Assembly: GCA_025352565.1 (NCBI GenBank)
Contig: JANXTF010000125.1
Coordinates: 42,047-106,046 of the forward strand
Source: Rhodospirillales bacterium
GTDB lineage: Bacteria > Pseudomonadota > Alphaproteobacteria > Acetobacterales > Acetobacteraceae
DNA: 64,000 bases
Direction of reading: 5' to 3'
Shown: piece after piece, positions 1 through 7,980 of the stretch
How the letters are laid out: the number at the start of each line of letters is the position of its first letter
How positions within the stretch are numbered: the stretch's first letter is position 1
Notes under the pieces: model-generated
The model's input: only the letters and a program-made list of their open reading frames with translations
Databases searched by the model: none
Told to the model about the DNA's origin: nothing
Translations under genes and position numbers: made by a program

Positions 1-2
1 GC

Positions 3-155
3 CGTACGCTGATGACGCTGGACACCCGCGCGGACGATGCCGCCGAGCCGCTCTATCGGTCGCTCGGATGGATCGAGGCGGGTCGGATTCCCGGCTACGC
101 GCTGAATCCGGATGGCACCGCGCATGCGACGGTGCTGTTCTACCGGCTCGTGTGA
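3..155 (+). CDS. GNAT-family N-acetyltransferase, C-terminal part (cut by window edge)
   Basis: Only the last 50 codons are present, in frame from base 3 to a TGA at 153-155. The visible part reads like the end of a GNAT acetyltransferase: a stretch with LYRSLGWIEAGRIPGYAL, the usual beta-alpha turn in which an 'xLYxxLGF' helix precedes the final strands, then a last strand TVLFYRLV. GNAT enzymes transfer acetyl from acetyl-CoA to an amine; the substrate cannot be told from this fragment. The acetyl-CoA P-loop lies outside the window. The gene converges with the next gene, and a minus-strand terminator lies between them. Confidence 0.6.
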   Translation, partial: RTLMTLDTRADDAAEPLYRSLGWIEAGRIPGYALNPDGTAHATVLFYRLV

Positions 156-177
156 GGGGAATGGCGACCGGCTGACT

Positions 178-208
178 AAAAAAAATGGCGGCACCCGAGG
201 GGCCGCCA
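178..208 (-). terminator. Rho-independent terminator on the minus strand
   Basis: A perfect 7-bp stem (TGGCGGC at 186-192 with GCCGCCA at 202-208) is flanked on its plus-strand left side by eight A residues (178-185). Read on the minus strand this is a GC-rich hairpin followed by a U8 tract. It ends transcription of the minus-strand gene whose stop lies at 324. Confidence 0.8.
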
Positions 209-323
209 AGTTTAGGGAGGAAACGTCTAACAAAGCAGAATGGCAAGCCATTGTGCTGCATTGCAATATGTCGTTTCTCCGGCGAACTGCAAGCCTATTC
301 GCGGGAGATCACGGCGATGTGCT

Positions 324-827
324 TCACGTAAGGGTGAGCTTCTCGTGATCGCCGGGCGCGGGCGAGCGGCCGGTGACGACTGCCTTCACATATCCATACA
401 GGTAGACCATGGTCGAGGAGGGCGCGTCCCAGTATTCGGCCTGCGATACATCGACGCGCAGCATGGCGATGTCCGGGTCGTTGGAGCCCTTCGGGAACCA
501 GGTGCGCATCGCCTCGCTCCAATGCGCCTTGACGACGCCGGCGTCGGTGACGACCGAGGCGCTGCCGGAGAGCGAGACGTAGTTGTGCTTGTGGCTGTCG
601 GCATAGCTGACGTTGACGCGCTTCTCGTGCGCGACCTCGGACACCATGTGGGCGCCGGCGCGGGTGAAGAACCAGAGCACGCCGTCGAACTCCTTCTGGG
701 CCGCCACCATCGGACGCGAACGCAGCGCGCCGCCGTCCTCGCTGGTGAGCATGGCCACCTGGATGCTCTTGATCATCTGCCAGACCTTCTGGGTCTGTTC
801 GGGCGTGGCGGCGTGCGGTACGGCCAT
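324..827 (-). CDS. Pyridoxamine 5'-phosphate oxidase-fold general stress protein
   Basis: The 167-residue product belongs to the split-barrel FMN-binding group of 'general stress protein 26'-type PNPOx-like proteins. Visible family traits are the start EQTQKVWQMIKSIQVAMLTS, the strand LRSRPM, the central LWFFTRAGAHMVSEV and the following VNVSYAD. Such proteins bind FMN or another flavin and are usually stress-induced; true PNP oxidase activity is unlikely at this length. The ATG at 827 is chosen because AAGGAGG lies seven bases upstream. The longer frame to 932 would run through the conserved RNA leader at 872-950, which suggests riboswitch-type control. A good terminator follows the gene. 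Confidence 0.85.
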   Translation of the reverse strand: MAVPHAATPEQTQKVWQMIKSIQVAMLTSEDGGALRSRPMVAAQKEFDGVLWFFTRAGAHMVSEVAHEKRVNVSYADSHKHNYVSLSGSASVVTDAGVVKAHWSEAMRTWFPKGSNDPDIAMLRVDVSQAEYWDAPSSTMVYLYGYVKAVVTGRSPAPGDHEKLTLT

Positions 828-871
828 GAGGGCCTCCTTGCTGGTGTTCGCGTGGTGGTAATGAACACGCG

Positions 872-950
872 AGGCAGAGGGGCGTTCCCGGCTCTTTCCC
901 TCGCTCCCCCCCAGCATGGCTACCGCATCCACGCATCGGCTTGCGGCCTT
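872..950 (-). promoter_or_regulatory. Structured RNA leader, same motif as the nhaA leader at 14.8 kb
   Basis: Read on the minus strand, this leader shares ordered blocks with the leader of nhaA: CGATGCGTG, then CGGTAGCC, then a G6-7 run followed by AGC, then AA..GAG, then GGG and a CC. The arms around the core pair in both copies although their sequence differs: AGGC (949-946) with GCCT (875-872) here, and a different 6-bp stem there. That covariation supports a folded RNA. It ends 44 bases before the ATG at 827. A cation-responsive riboswitch of the nhaA-I (lithium) type is my best guess, made from the nhaA association and not from a covariance-model search. Confidence 0.6.
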
Positions 951-1067
951 TCAGGCGTTTGCGAGAGCCACCTCCCGCGCCACCGCGTCGCGGAACTGCG
1001 CGGGAATGCCGATCGATTTGTTGGTCTTGCCATCTACGAACACGCAGACGTGGCCAGCGTCATCCAC
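951..1067 (-). pseudogene. Acyl-CoA thioesterase (4HBT fold), C-terminal remnant
   Basis: About 38 codons ending at the TGA at 951-953 read like the tail of a 4-hydroxybenzoyl-CoA-type thioesterase: a strand GHVCVFVDGKTNKSIGIP followed by a short helix FRDAVAREVAL. In that family the motif 'vDrxtxrpxpIP' precedes the C-terminus. The catalytic hot-dog helix and N-terminal two thirds are missing. Upstream in the same frame the sequence becomes low-complexity Pro/Arg/Gly with no family resemblance. I read this as a decayed or truncated gene. The next bases, 1068-1295, hold no gene I can support on either strand. Confidence 0.4.
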
Positions 1068-1295
1068 GGGTCTCCTTGATGATGCGCCGTAGGGTGGCGT
1101 ATCCCGGCCCCCGCCGCAACGGAGCCCGCCCTGCCCCCGCCCGACGCGCCGCTGCCGCTGGAAGCCGGACGGGGCGGAGGGACCGCGAACGTGCGCCTGC
1201 TGGCGCGGCTGGATGGGGTGGAATTTTTCGGGCGGTTGAAGAGGGTGTTGTTGGGGATGTGATGGTTTATCCCGTCTGGCATTCTGCATTGCGGC

Positions 1296-1586
1296 TCATC
1301 CGAACCGCCGAAAAGGCATCGCGGGCGCGGGCACGCGACCCAGATGCGCGTTCCAGTAGGCCCAGGAGCGCGGGTCGATAATGCCGGCGGGCGCGCGGTC
1401 GAGGGCGTGGCGGAGATCGTCGTCGTGCAGATGCGCCCGCAGCGTCTTCATGTCCGCATGGGTGGCGCGGGCAAAGGCGTAGGCCATGAAGCGCACCGGG
1501 TTGGCCAGCGCGGCCTCCGCGAGTTCGAACCAGACCAGGCGGGCGGCAATCGCCCTGGTCTCGTCGGTGAGCGGGATCGGCTTCAT
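1296..1586 (-). CDS. Small conserved-type hypothetical protein
   Basis: A 96-residue protein that I do not recognise. It is helical and rich in Ala, Arg and Trp, with RLVWFELAEAALANPVRFM, a His/Asp segment HLHDDDLRHAL, and IIDPRSWAYWNAHLGR near the end. No signal peptide or membrane segment is seen. The ATG at 1586 is preferred over upstream codons because the extension to 1736 is Pro/Arg-rich and looks non-coding. The composition matches neighbouring genes, so it is probably a real gene. Confidence 0.55.
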   Translation of the reverse strand: MKPIPLTDETRAIAARLVWFELAEAALANPVRFMAYAFARATHADMKTLRAHLHDDDLRHALDRAPAGIIDPRSWAYWNAHLGRVPAPAMPFRRFG

Positions 1587-1704
1587 GCGAGCCGGTCCTG
1601 GTCGAACGCGGCGGCCGCACGAATTCGGGCGGCGTCTGCCCGAGTTCACCCCAAAAGGCGCAATTGCCGGGGCGGCAAAATATCGAGGCGGGGGGCGAAC
1701 GCGG

Positions 1705-2334
1705 TCACCTGGTCCCGAACAGCCGATCTCCCGCATCGCCCAGTCCCGGCCTTATATACCCGTGCGCGTCCAGGCAGCGATCCACGGCGGCGGTGAACAC
1801 CGGCACGTCGGGATGTTCGCCGGTGAACAAGGCCAGTCCCTCCGGGGCTGCCAGCAGGCAGACGAACATGATCTGCGTGGCCCCAGCCTCCTTCAGCCGG
1901 CCCACGGCGGCGGTGGCGGAATGGCCGGTGGCGAGCATCGGGTCGATCACGATGACCTGGCGTTCAGCCAGATCGGGGGGCAATTTCAGGTAGTATTCGA
2001 CCGGAATCAGCGTCTCGGGGTCACGATAAAGCCCGATATGGCCCACTCTGGCAGAGGGTACCAGGTCCAGCATTCCGTCCAGGATGCCGAGGCCCGCGCG
2101 CAGGATAGGTATGAAGCATAACTTCTTTCCCGCCAGGACCGGCGCTTCCATCGCCTCGAGCGGCGTGTCGATACCGATCGTCTCGAGCGGCAGGTTGCGG
2201 GTTACCTCGTAGGCCATCAACAGACTGATTTCCCGTGCAATTCGCCGGAAATCGGCGGTCGGCGTCTCGCGGCGGCGGAGCAGGCTCAGCTTGTGCTGGA
2301 CCAGCGGATGATCGACCAGGGTGACGCTGCTCAT
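1705..2334 (-). CDS. upp: Uracil phosphoribosyltransferase
   Basis: At 209 residues it has the normal length of Upp. It makes UMP from uracil and PRPP. Diagnostic features are the start [15 protein letters not shown], the block [20 protein letters not shown], and the PRPP loop [10 protein letters not shown], where most Upp proteins have GGSA. The end, with [18 protein letters not shown], is the uracil-binding flap. Its ATG overlaps the TGA of the URC1-like gene in an ATGA (2331-2334), so the two are translationally coupled. In the URC uracil-degradation route UPRT feeds the pathway, so here it may act catabolically rather than only in salvage. Confidence 0.95.
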   Translation of the reverse strand: MSSVTLVDHPLVQHKLSLLRRRETPTADFRRIAREISLLMAYEVTRNLPLETIGIDTPLEAMEAPVLAGKKLCFIPILRAGLGILDGMLDLVPSARVGHIGLYRDPETLIPVEYYLKLPPDLAERQVIVIDPMLATGHSATAAVGRLKEAGATQIMFVCLLAAPEGLALFTGEHPDVPVFTAAVDRCLDAHGYIRPGLGDAGDRLFGTR

Positions 2335-3608
2335 GACTCCAACCCGCGCCCCTTCGGCGCCGCCAACTCGGCGGCGTTCGGCACGTGGTCGGTGGTGAAA
2401 TATCCTGCGGCCTTTTTCGCATCCATTTCCACGCTGGCATCGGCTGGAATGAGCGCGTCCGGGATCGGCACCCGCTCGATCACCTCGATGCCGCTGGCCA
2501 CGATGGGGGCGTATTTCATGTTGCTCATCGACACCAGCCGGTCGATCCGGGCGATGCCCAGCCAGTGCAGGACGTCGGGCATCAGCTCCTGGAACCGCAT
2601 GTCGCTGACGCCGGCCACGCATTCCGTGCGCTCGAAATAGCTCTCCGCCCGGTCGCCTCCCTCCTGGCGCTTGCGGGCGTTGTACACCAGGAACTTGGTC
2701 ACCTCGCCCAGCGCCCGGCCCTCCTTGCGGTTGTACACAACCACGCCCACGCCGCCCTGTTGCGCGGTCTCGATGCAGACCTCGATGCCGTGCGCCAGAT
2801 ACGGCCGGCAGGTGCAGATGTCGGAGCCGAACACGTCCGAGCCGTTGCACTCGTCATGGATGCGGCAGGCGATGCGCGTCGCGGGGCGGCCCAGTTTGGC
2901 AACATCGCCGAACAGATAGACGGTCATTCCCCCGATCGGCGGCAGGAACACGTCCAGATCGGGCCGGGTGACCAGTTCGGGGAACATCCCGCCCGTCTGC
3001 TCGAACAGCCCGCGCCGCAGGTCGTTCACGCCGATGCCGAAACGCCGCGCCACGCCCGGCAGGTGCCACACCGGCTCGATCGCGATTTTCGTCACCCGCG
3101 CGTCGCCGGAGGCACCCAGTATTTCGCCGTCGGGAACCAGCCGGCCCTCCCGCAAGGCGGCCACGATCTCGGGCATGTTGATATGCGCCTTGGTCACCGC
3201 GATGCTGGGGCGGATATCGGCGCCCGCCAGCCGGCGGTCGGCGTAAACCTGCCCCGCCATGTGCCCCCACGGATCGAGCGAGACGATCAATTCGGGGTCG
3301 GACCACTGCGGAAACGGCCCGATCGGCTCGGCGGGTGCGGTGTTGGTCAGGTCCGGCCGATGCCCCGCATCCAACTGCCCCGCCGCGATGGCGAGCGCCC
3401 GGTACAGCGAATATGCCCCCGAATGCGCCCCGATGGCGCTGCGGGCGGCGGTGTCGTTGGCCCCCGCGATCACCGGGCCGCGCGCCTCCGGGTCGGCCGC
3501 CCCCCAGGCGATGCGCCCGGCCCGGTCGGCCACGTTGCGGGGATGCGACGTCAGCACGATCGAGCGCGGCGGCTTGCGGTCGTTCGCCATCAGCGGGGAG
3601 GAGGTCAT
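2331..3608 (-). CDS. URC1-type GTP cyclohydrolase II-like protein (uracil catabolism)
   Basis: A 425-residue protein with a GTP cyclohydrolase II (RibA-like) domain in its second half. Zinc ligands are conserved as Cys254-x10-Cys265-x-Cys267 in the segment [17 protein letters not shown], followed by the GCHII-like [19 protein letters not shown]. The roughly 200-residue N-terminal part is absent from RibA itself. This architecture, next to upp, matches URC1 of the URC pyrimidine-degradation pathway known from yeast and several bacteria; the exact reaction of URC1 is unsettled. No URC4 (DUF1688) gene is seen nearby. The true start could be the ATG at 3590; neither site has a strong ribosome-binding site. 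Confidence 0.8.
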   Translation of the reverse strand: MTSSPLMANDRKPPRSIVLTSHPRNVADRAGRIAWGAADPEARGPVIAGANDTAARSAIGAHSGAYSLYRALAIAAGQLDAGHRPDLTNTAPAEPIGPFPQWSDPELIVSLDPWGHMAGQVYADRRLAGADIRPSIAVTKAHINMPEIVAALREGRLVPDGEILGASGDARVTKIAIEPVWHLPGVARRFGIGVNDLRRGLFEQTGGMFPELVTRPDLDVFLPPIGGMTVYLFGDVAKLGRPATRIACRIHDECNGSDVFGSDICTCRPYLAHGIEVCIETAQQGGVGVVVYNRKEGRALGEVTKFLVYNARKRQEGGDRAESYFERTECVAGVSDMRFQELMPDVLHWLGIARIDRLVSMSNMKYAPIVASGIEVIERVPIPDALIPADASVEMDAKKAAGYFTTDHVPNAAELAAPKGRGLES

Positions 3609-3691
3609 GCGCGTCCCAGGCCAGTGAAGCGGTTGAGTCTAAGGACAGTTCGCGTCTGGCGCCAACCCTCACCTGCCCGTAGGCTTCGCGG

Positions 3692-4834
3692 GTGAGCCAA
3701 TCGACCGAAACCGTCCTCATCGCGGGCGCCGGGCCCGTGGGCCTGGCCGCTGCCGCCAGCCTCATGCAACGCGGCATTCCCGTGCGTGTGCTGGAGCGGC
3801 GTGCCTCCCTCAACGCCGCCTCGCGGGCCTCCACCTTCCACTCCCCCACCCTCGAATTCCTCGACCGCCTCGGAATCGCGGCCGATCTCGCCGATCGCGG
3901 CCACCGCGTCGAGGCGATCCACTATTACGACCGCGCGGAAGGCCTGTTCGCGGCCTTCCCGCTCCGTCTGCTGGTTCAGGACACCCCGTTCCCCTACCGC
4001 CTCCACCTCGAACAAAGCGAACTCGCCGCCATCCTCGCCGGCCGGCTTGGCGACGCCCTGGCACTGGACTCCGAGGTGGTGGGCGTCGAGAACACCCAAT
4101 CCGGCGTCGCCGCCGCCATCCGGGCCGCCGATGGCACCATCCGCCACGAGCACGGAAACTTCCTGATCGCCGCCGATGGCGCGCGCGGCCCTGTTCGCGT
4201 GGCGCTCGGCATCGCCTTCGAGGGGGCCGATTACGACGACCGCGTGCTCCGGGTGATGACCGCCGAAGACCTCGCCGCCCGCATCCCCGGCCTCGCCTCC
4301 ATCGCCTACATCTTCGACGGCGCCGCCTCGTGCAGCCTGCTGCGGATGCCCGATCTGTGGCGCATCATCTTCCGCGTGCCGTCCGATGAGACCGACGCCG
4401 AGGCGCTGGAGCCCGCGCGCCTGCGTGCCCGCCTCGCCCGCTTCCTGCCCGAAGGCGCCGCCATCCGGATTGCCTCGACCGACATCTACCGCGTCAGCCG
4501 CCGCGTCGCCGCCACCTACCGTCAGGGCAACGTGCTGCTCGCCGGCGACGCCGCCCACGTCACCAACACGCGCGGCGGCATGAACATGAACGCCGGACTG
4601 CACGACGCCGAGGCCGCTGCCACCGCCATCGCGGCGGCGTGCGGCGGCGATGCGGCGGCGCTCGGCCGCTACGCGGCCACCCGCCGCCGCGTGGCCGTGG
4701 AGAAACTTCTCCCGCGCACCGACCGCGTGGTCGCCGCCGGTCCCGCATTCCTCGCCACCATCCGCGAAACCGCCGCCGACCCGGCGCAAGCGCGGGCCTT
4801 CGTGCTGGCCTCGTCGATGCTGGACATGGTTTAG
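3692..4834 (+). CDS. FAD-dependent aromatic-type monooxygenase (PHBH/UbiH fold)
   Basis: A 380-residue single-component flavoprotein hydroxylase. Visible motifs are the N-terminal dinucleotide fold VLIAGAGPVGLAAA, then ERR after the second strand, the middle DG motif LIAADGARGPVR (about residue 160), and the FAD-ribityl motif NVLLAGDAAHVTNTRGGMNMN (about residue 275). These enzymes use NAD(P)H and O2 to hydroxylate aromatic or polyketide-like substrates. The start is a GTG at 3692; the gene is divergent from the URC1-like gene with 83 bases between. The substrate is unknown, and no ring-cleavage gene is adjacent. Bases 4835-5021 downstream hold nothing recognisable. Confidence 0.85.
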   Translation: MSQSTETVLIAGAGPVGLAAAASLMQRGIPVRVLERRASLNAASRASTFHSPTLEFLDRLGIAADLADRGHRVEAIHYYDRAEGLFAAFPLRLLVQDTPFPYRLHLEQSELAAILAGRLGDALALDSEVVGVENTQSGVAAAIRAADGTIRHEHGNFLIAADGARGPVRVALGIAFEGADYDDRVLRVMTAEDLAARIPGLASIAYIFDGAASCSLLRMPDLWRIIFRVPSDETDAEALEPARLRARLARFLPEGAAIRIASTDIYRVSRRVAATYRQGNVLLAGDAAHVTNTRGGMNMNAGLHDAEAAATAIAAACGGDAAALGRYAATRRRVAVEKLLPRTDRVVAAGPAFLATIRETAADPAQARAFVLASSMLDMV

Positions 4835-5021
4835 AACCCGCCGACAGCCGCAGAGCGGAGGTAATTCAGGCTCTCAGCTGATGCGAGTGCGATCAGCGGG
4901 CCGTCGGTTGCATCCCCCTCGAATTCCAGTCGCTTGTGAAACGCGGGATGTTCAGGTGATGTTCGTGCAACTTTTGCCATAAGGTCGCCGGTTGGTTGCC
5001 TCAAACACAGGACCGGATTGC

Positions 5022-5993
5022 ATGAACACCGACATGCTGCATGTGCCTCATGGCCTCGATGCCGCCCACGCCGATTTCTCCCGCGCCATGGCCTTCATCG
5101 AGGGCGCTTACGTGCCGCTTGCCGAGGCGCGCATCTCGGTGCGGGATTTTGGCTTCACCCACGCGGATTCCACCTACGACGTGCTGCACACCTGGCGCGG
5201 CGGGTTCTTTCGGCTGGACGACCATATGGACCGCTTCGAGGCCTCCATGCGGGGAATGCGGCTCGACCCCGGCCTGTCCCGAGCCGAAATGGTAGGCGTG
5301 CTGGAAGAGCTGGTCCGCCGGACGGGTCTCGCCGACACCCTGGTCTCGTTCTACTGCACGCGCGGCGCCCCGCCGCTCGGCTCGCGCGACGCGGCCCTGG
5401 CGCGCAACACCTTCTTTGCCACGGTCCAGCCGCTGGTGCTGCGCGGCACGCCGGAGCAGATGGCGCGCGGCCTCTCCCTGCTGATCCACCCGAGCATCCG
5501 CCGCTTCCCCGCCGACAGCCTCGATCCGCGCCTGAAGAACCTGCATTGGGGGGATTTCACCCGCGCCCATTTCGACGCGGCGGACCAGGGCTTCGATACC
5601 GTGGTCCTGGCCGACCATGCGGGCCACGTCACCGAAGGCCCCGGCTTCAACATCGTCGCCGTGATCGACGGCGCGCTGCTGGCGCCAGACTGGAACGTGC
5701 TCGAGGGCGTTAGTTGCCGCACCATGATCGAATTGGCCGCCATCGCCGGCATCCCCGCGCGCTATGGCAAGCTCACGCCCGAGGCGCTGCGCGACGCCGA
5801 CGAGGCGTTCATCACCTCCACCTCCTGCGGCCTGTTCCCGGTCACCCGCATCGACGCCCGCGTGCTGGGCAACGGCGCGCCAGGCCCGCTCACCACGCGG
5901 CTGCTGAACCTGTACTACGGCAAAAAGGCCGAGGGCTGGCACATCACGCCGATTCCGGGCCTCGGCGGCGTCGTTTCCGCCCCCGTCCATTGA
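5022..5993 (+). CDS. Class IV aminotransferase (branched-chain / D-amino acid type)
   Basis: A PLP-dependent fold-type IV transaminase of 323 residues. The start AFIEGAYVPLAEARISVRDFGF is typical of the family. The block DPRLKNLHWGDFTRAHFDA carries the PLP lysine (KNLHW), where canonical enzymes have KxxNY, and VTEGPGFNIVAV matches the phosphate-binding 'xTEGxxxNxF' motif. Conservation is good enough for activity, but BCAT and D-alanine transaminase cannot be told apart. The ATG at 5022 (AGGA upstream) is preferred over a TTG at 4992. The permease gene begins at or just after its stop, so an operon is likely, and the transaminase may act on the imported substrate. Confidence 0.8.
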   Translation: MNTDMLHVPHGLDAAHADFSRAMAFIEGAYVPLAEARISVRDFGFTHADSTYDVLHTWRGGFFRLDDHMDRFEASMRGMRLDPGLSRAEMVGVLEELVRRTGLADTLVSFYCTRGAPPLGSRDAALARNTFFATVQPLVLRGTPEQMARGLSLLIHPSIRRFPADSLDPRLKNLHWGDFTRAHFDAADQGFDTVVLADHAGHVTEGPGFNIVAVIDGALLAPDWNVLEGVSCRTMIELAAIAGIPARYGKLTPEALRDADEAFITSTSCGLFPVTRIDARVLGNGAPGPLTTRLLNLYYGKKAEGWHITPIPGLGGVVSAPVH

Positions 5994-5998
5994 TCGGT

Positions 5999-7195
5999 GT
6001 GCGTGCGGTTGCGGATAACCGCGTGCGTTGCCCGAACCTGCTGGCCATCGGGCTGCTCTGCCCGGCGCTGCTGCTGATCCTGCTCGCGTTTCTGGGGCCG
6101 CTCGCGATCGATCTCGCGACGGCGGTGCGCGATCCGCAACTCTCCGCCGCGCTGCCGGAAAGTGCCGCGCTTCTGCGCGCGTGGCACGGCGGCGGCCTGC
6201 CCGACGAGGCGGTGTTCGCCTCCGTCGCGCACGAATTGGCGGCATCGGAAAGTGCCGGAAACATCGGCCCGCTCGCGCGGCGGCTCGAGTTCGAGCGGAG
6301 CGGTTCAGGCTCCCTGCTGCTGCTTACCGCGCGCGCCGAACTCGTGGCGCCCTATGCCGCCGCCATGGCGGCGCTCGACCCGCGATGGGCCAACCCCACC
6401 CTGTGGCAGAGGCTGCGGCGCGACGCGGGCGGTGTCACGCCGCTCTATCTGCTGCGTGTCCTCGATCTCGATATCGGCGATGCGGGCAGTGTCGTGTCGG
6501 CGCCGCCCGATCGGGCCATCTTCCGCCGCCTGTTCGCCCGCACCTTCGGGATCGGCCTCGTGGTCACCGTGCTCTGCGTCATGCTCGGCTATCCCGCCGC
6601 CCACGCGCTCGCCACGCTGCCGCCGCGTTGGGCCGCGCCCGGCCTCGCCTTCGTGCTGGTGCCGCTCTGGATCTCCATCCTGGTCCGCGGCACGGCCTGG
6701 TTCATCCTGCTGCAACGCGACGGCCCGGTGAATGCGGCGCTGCTCGCGAGTGGCCTGGTCCCGCAGCCTTTGGCGCTGCTCTTCACCCGCTTCGCCATCA
6801 TTCTCGCCATGGTTCATGCGCTGCTGCCGTTCATGATCCTGCCGCTGGTTGGCGCGATGCGCCGGATCGACCCTGCCTGTCTGCGCGCCGCCGCCAGCCT
6901 CGGCGCCACCGGTCCGCAGCGCTTCCTGCGCGTGTATCTGCCGATGACCATGCCGGGCACCGCGGCGGGCATGCTCATCGTGTTCATCCTGTCGGTCGGC
7001 CTCTACATCACCCCGGCGCTCGTGGGCGGCAGGCGCGACCAGATGGCCAGCGCGTTCATCGCCGAATACGCCAAGCTCGACGTCAACTGGGGCATGGCCG
7101 CGGCCCTGGCCATTGTGCTGCTGGTGGTCGCCGGCCTGATTGTCGGTCTCGCGCGGATGCTGCTGCCGCGTGGCGCCACGGCACGGCAATTCTGA
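5999..7195 (+). CDS. ABC transporter permease, PotB-like (spermidine/putrescine type)
   Basis: An integral membrane protein of about 398 residues. A first membrane helix (LLAIGLLCPALLLILLAFLG) is followed by a long soluble loop of roughly 160 residues, then five or so helices. The EAA cytoplasmic loop is visible as LRAAASLGATGPQRFLRVYLP, the docking site for an ATPase. The large periplasmic loop between helices 1 and 2 is typical of PotB-type permeases for polyamines and related amines. The start is a GTG at 5999 or a TTG at 5990 that overlaps the upstream stop. No ATPase or binding protein is encoded beside it. Confidence 0.8.
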   Translation: MRAVADNRVRCPNLLAIGLLCPALLLILLAFLGPLAIDLATAVRDPQLSAALPESAALLRAWHGGGLPDEAVFASVAHELAASESAGNIGPLARRLEFERSGSGSLLLLTARAELVAPYAAAMAALDPRWANPTLWQRLRRDAGGVTPLYLLRVLDLDIGDAGSVVSAPPDRAIFRRLFARTFGIGLVVTVLCVMLGYPAAHALATLPPRWAAPGLAFVLVPLWISILVRGTAWFILLQRDGPVNAALLASGLVPQPLALLFTRFAIILAMVHALLPFMILPLVGAMRRIDPACLRAAASLGATGPQRFLRVYLPMTMPGTAAGMLIVFILSVGLYITPALVGGRRDQMASAFIAEYAKLDVNWGMAAALAIVLLVVAGLIVGLARMLLPRGATARQF

Positions 7196-7980
7196 TGCGC
7201 GCGGCGCTCCGCTGCTACACCGCACTCCTCCTGCTGCTGCTGGTGGCGCCCGTTCTGGTGGTGCTGCCGCTGTCCTTTTCGTCGGGCACGCTGCTCGCGC
7301 TGCCGGTGCCGGGATGGTCGTGGCGCTGGTACGAGGATTTCTTCACCGGCGGACCCTGGATGCTCGCCACCCGCAACTCCTTCGAGGTCGCGGCCATGAC
7401 CGCGCTGCTCGCGACCCCGCTCGGGACCGCGGCCGCAATCGGCCTCCGCCTCGGCCGCTTCCGGGGCAGGGCAATCGTGCTCGCGCTGCTGACCGCGCCG
7501 CTCGCGGTGCCGATCGTCGTCACGGCGGTGGCGCTGTATTTCGCCTTCGCCCGCATCGGGCTGAACGGCACGCTCGCCGGCCTGATCCTCGCCCATACCG
7601 TTCTGGCGCTGCCTTACGTGGTGCTGACGGTGCTGGCCGCCTTGCGCGATTTCGACCCGCTGCTGCCGCGTGCCGCCGCCAGCCTCGGCGCCCCGGCGTG
7701 GTTCGCCTTCCGTGCCGTCACGCTGCCGCTGATCGCGCCGTCGGTCGCCGCCAGCGCGCTGTTCGCATTCGCCATCAGCTTCGACGACCTGATCGTCGCC
7801 CTGTTCGTCGCCGGGCCCGAGCAATTCACGCTGCCCCGCCGGATGCTCGCGGGGTTGCGCGAGTCGCTCGATCCGACCCTCTGCGCGGCCGCCGTTCTGC
7901 TGACGGCGGTGTCGCTGCTGCTGCTCGGCGCCGCGCGGATTCTGCGCCCGCGTGGTTTATTCATCACGGAGATTCGCTGA
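7195..7980 (+). CDS. ABC transporter permease, PotC-like
   Basis: The 261-residue partner permease, starting within the TGATG overlap with the previous gene. It has about six membrane helices and the EAA loop LPRAAASLGAPAWFAFRAVTLP. The N-terminal pattern SFSSGTLLALPVPGWSWRWY resembles PotC-type proteins. The pair would form the membrane channel of a polyamine- or opine-like ABC importer. It is followed immediately, one base after the stop, by the racemase-fold gene, so all belong to one transcription unit. Confidence 0.82.
   Translation: MRAALRCYTALLLLLLVAPVLVVLPLSFSSGTLLALPVPGWSWRWYEDFFTGGPWMLATRNSFEVAAMTALLATPLGTAAAIGLRLGRFRGRAIVLALLTAPLAVPIVVTAVALYFAFARIGLNGTLAGLILAHTVLALPYVVLTVLAALRDFDPLLPRAAASLGAPAWFAFRAVTLPLIAPSVAASALFAFAISFDDLIVALFVAGPEQFTLPRRMLAGLRESLDPTLCAAAVLLTAVSLLLLGAARILRPRGLFITEIR

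Noticed and set aside
240..1079. Long plus-strand open frame (279 codons) opposite the stress gene
   Set aside because: Arg/His/Gly-rich antisense shadow of the minus-strand PNPOx-fold gene and its RNA leader; no family resemblance and no ribosome-binding site.
1122..1262. Plus-strand frame ending in a hydrophobic-basic tail (EFFGRLKRVLL), possible gene end
   Set aside because: No start codon, no family resemblance and no ribosome-binding site; could be a relic but cannot be supported.
2385..3695. 436-codon plus-strand frame across upp/URC1
   Set aside because: Antisense shadow with His/Arg/Gln bias; the minus strand encodes a clear zinc-cyclohydrolase-type protein.
3605..4789. 394-codon minus-strand frame opposite the flavin monooxygenase
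   Set aside because: Gly/Val/Glu-rich mirror of a gene with clear FAD motifs; a high-GC artefact.
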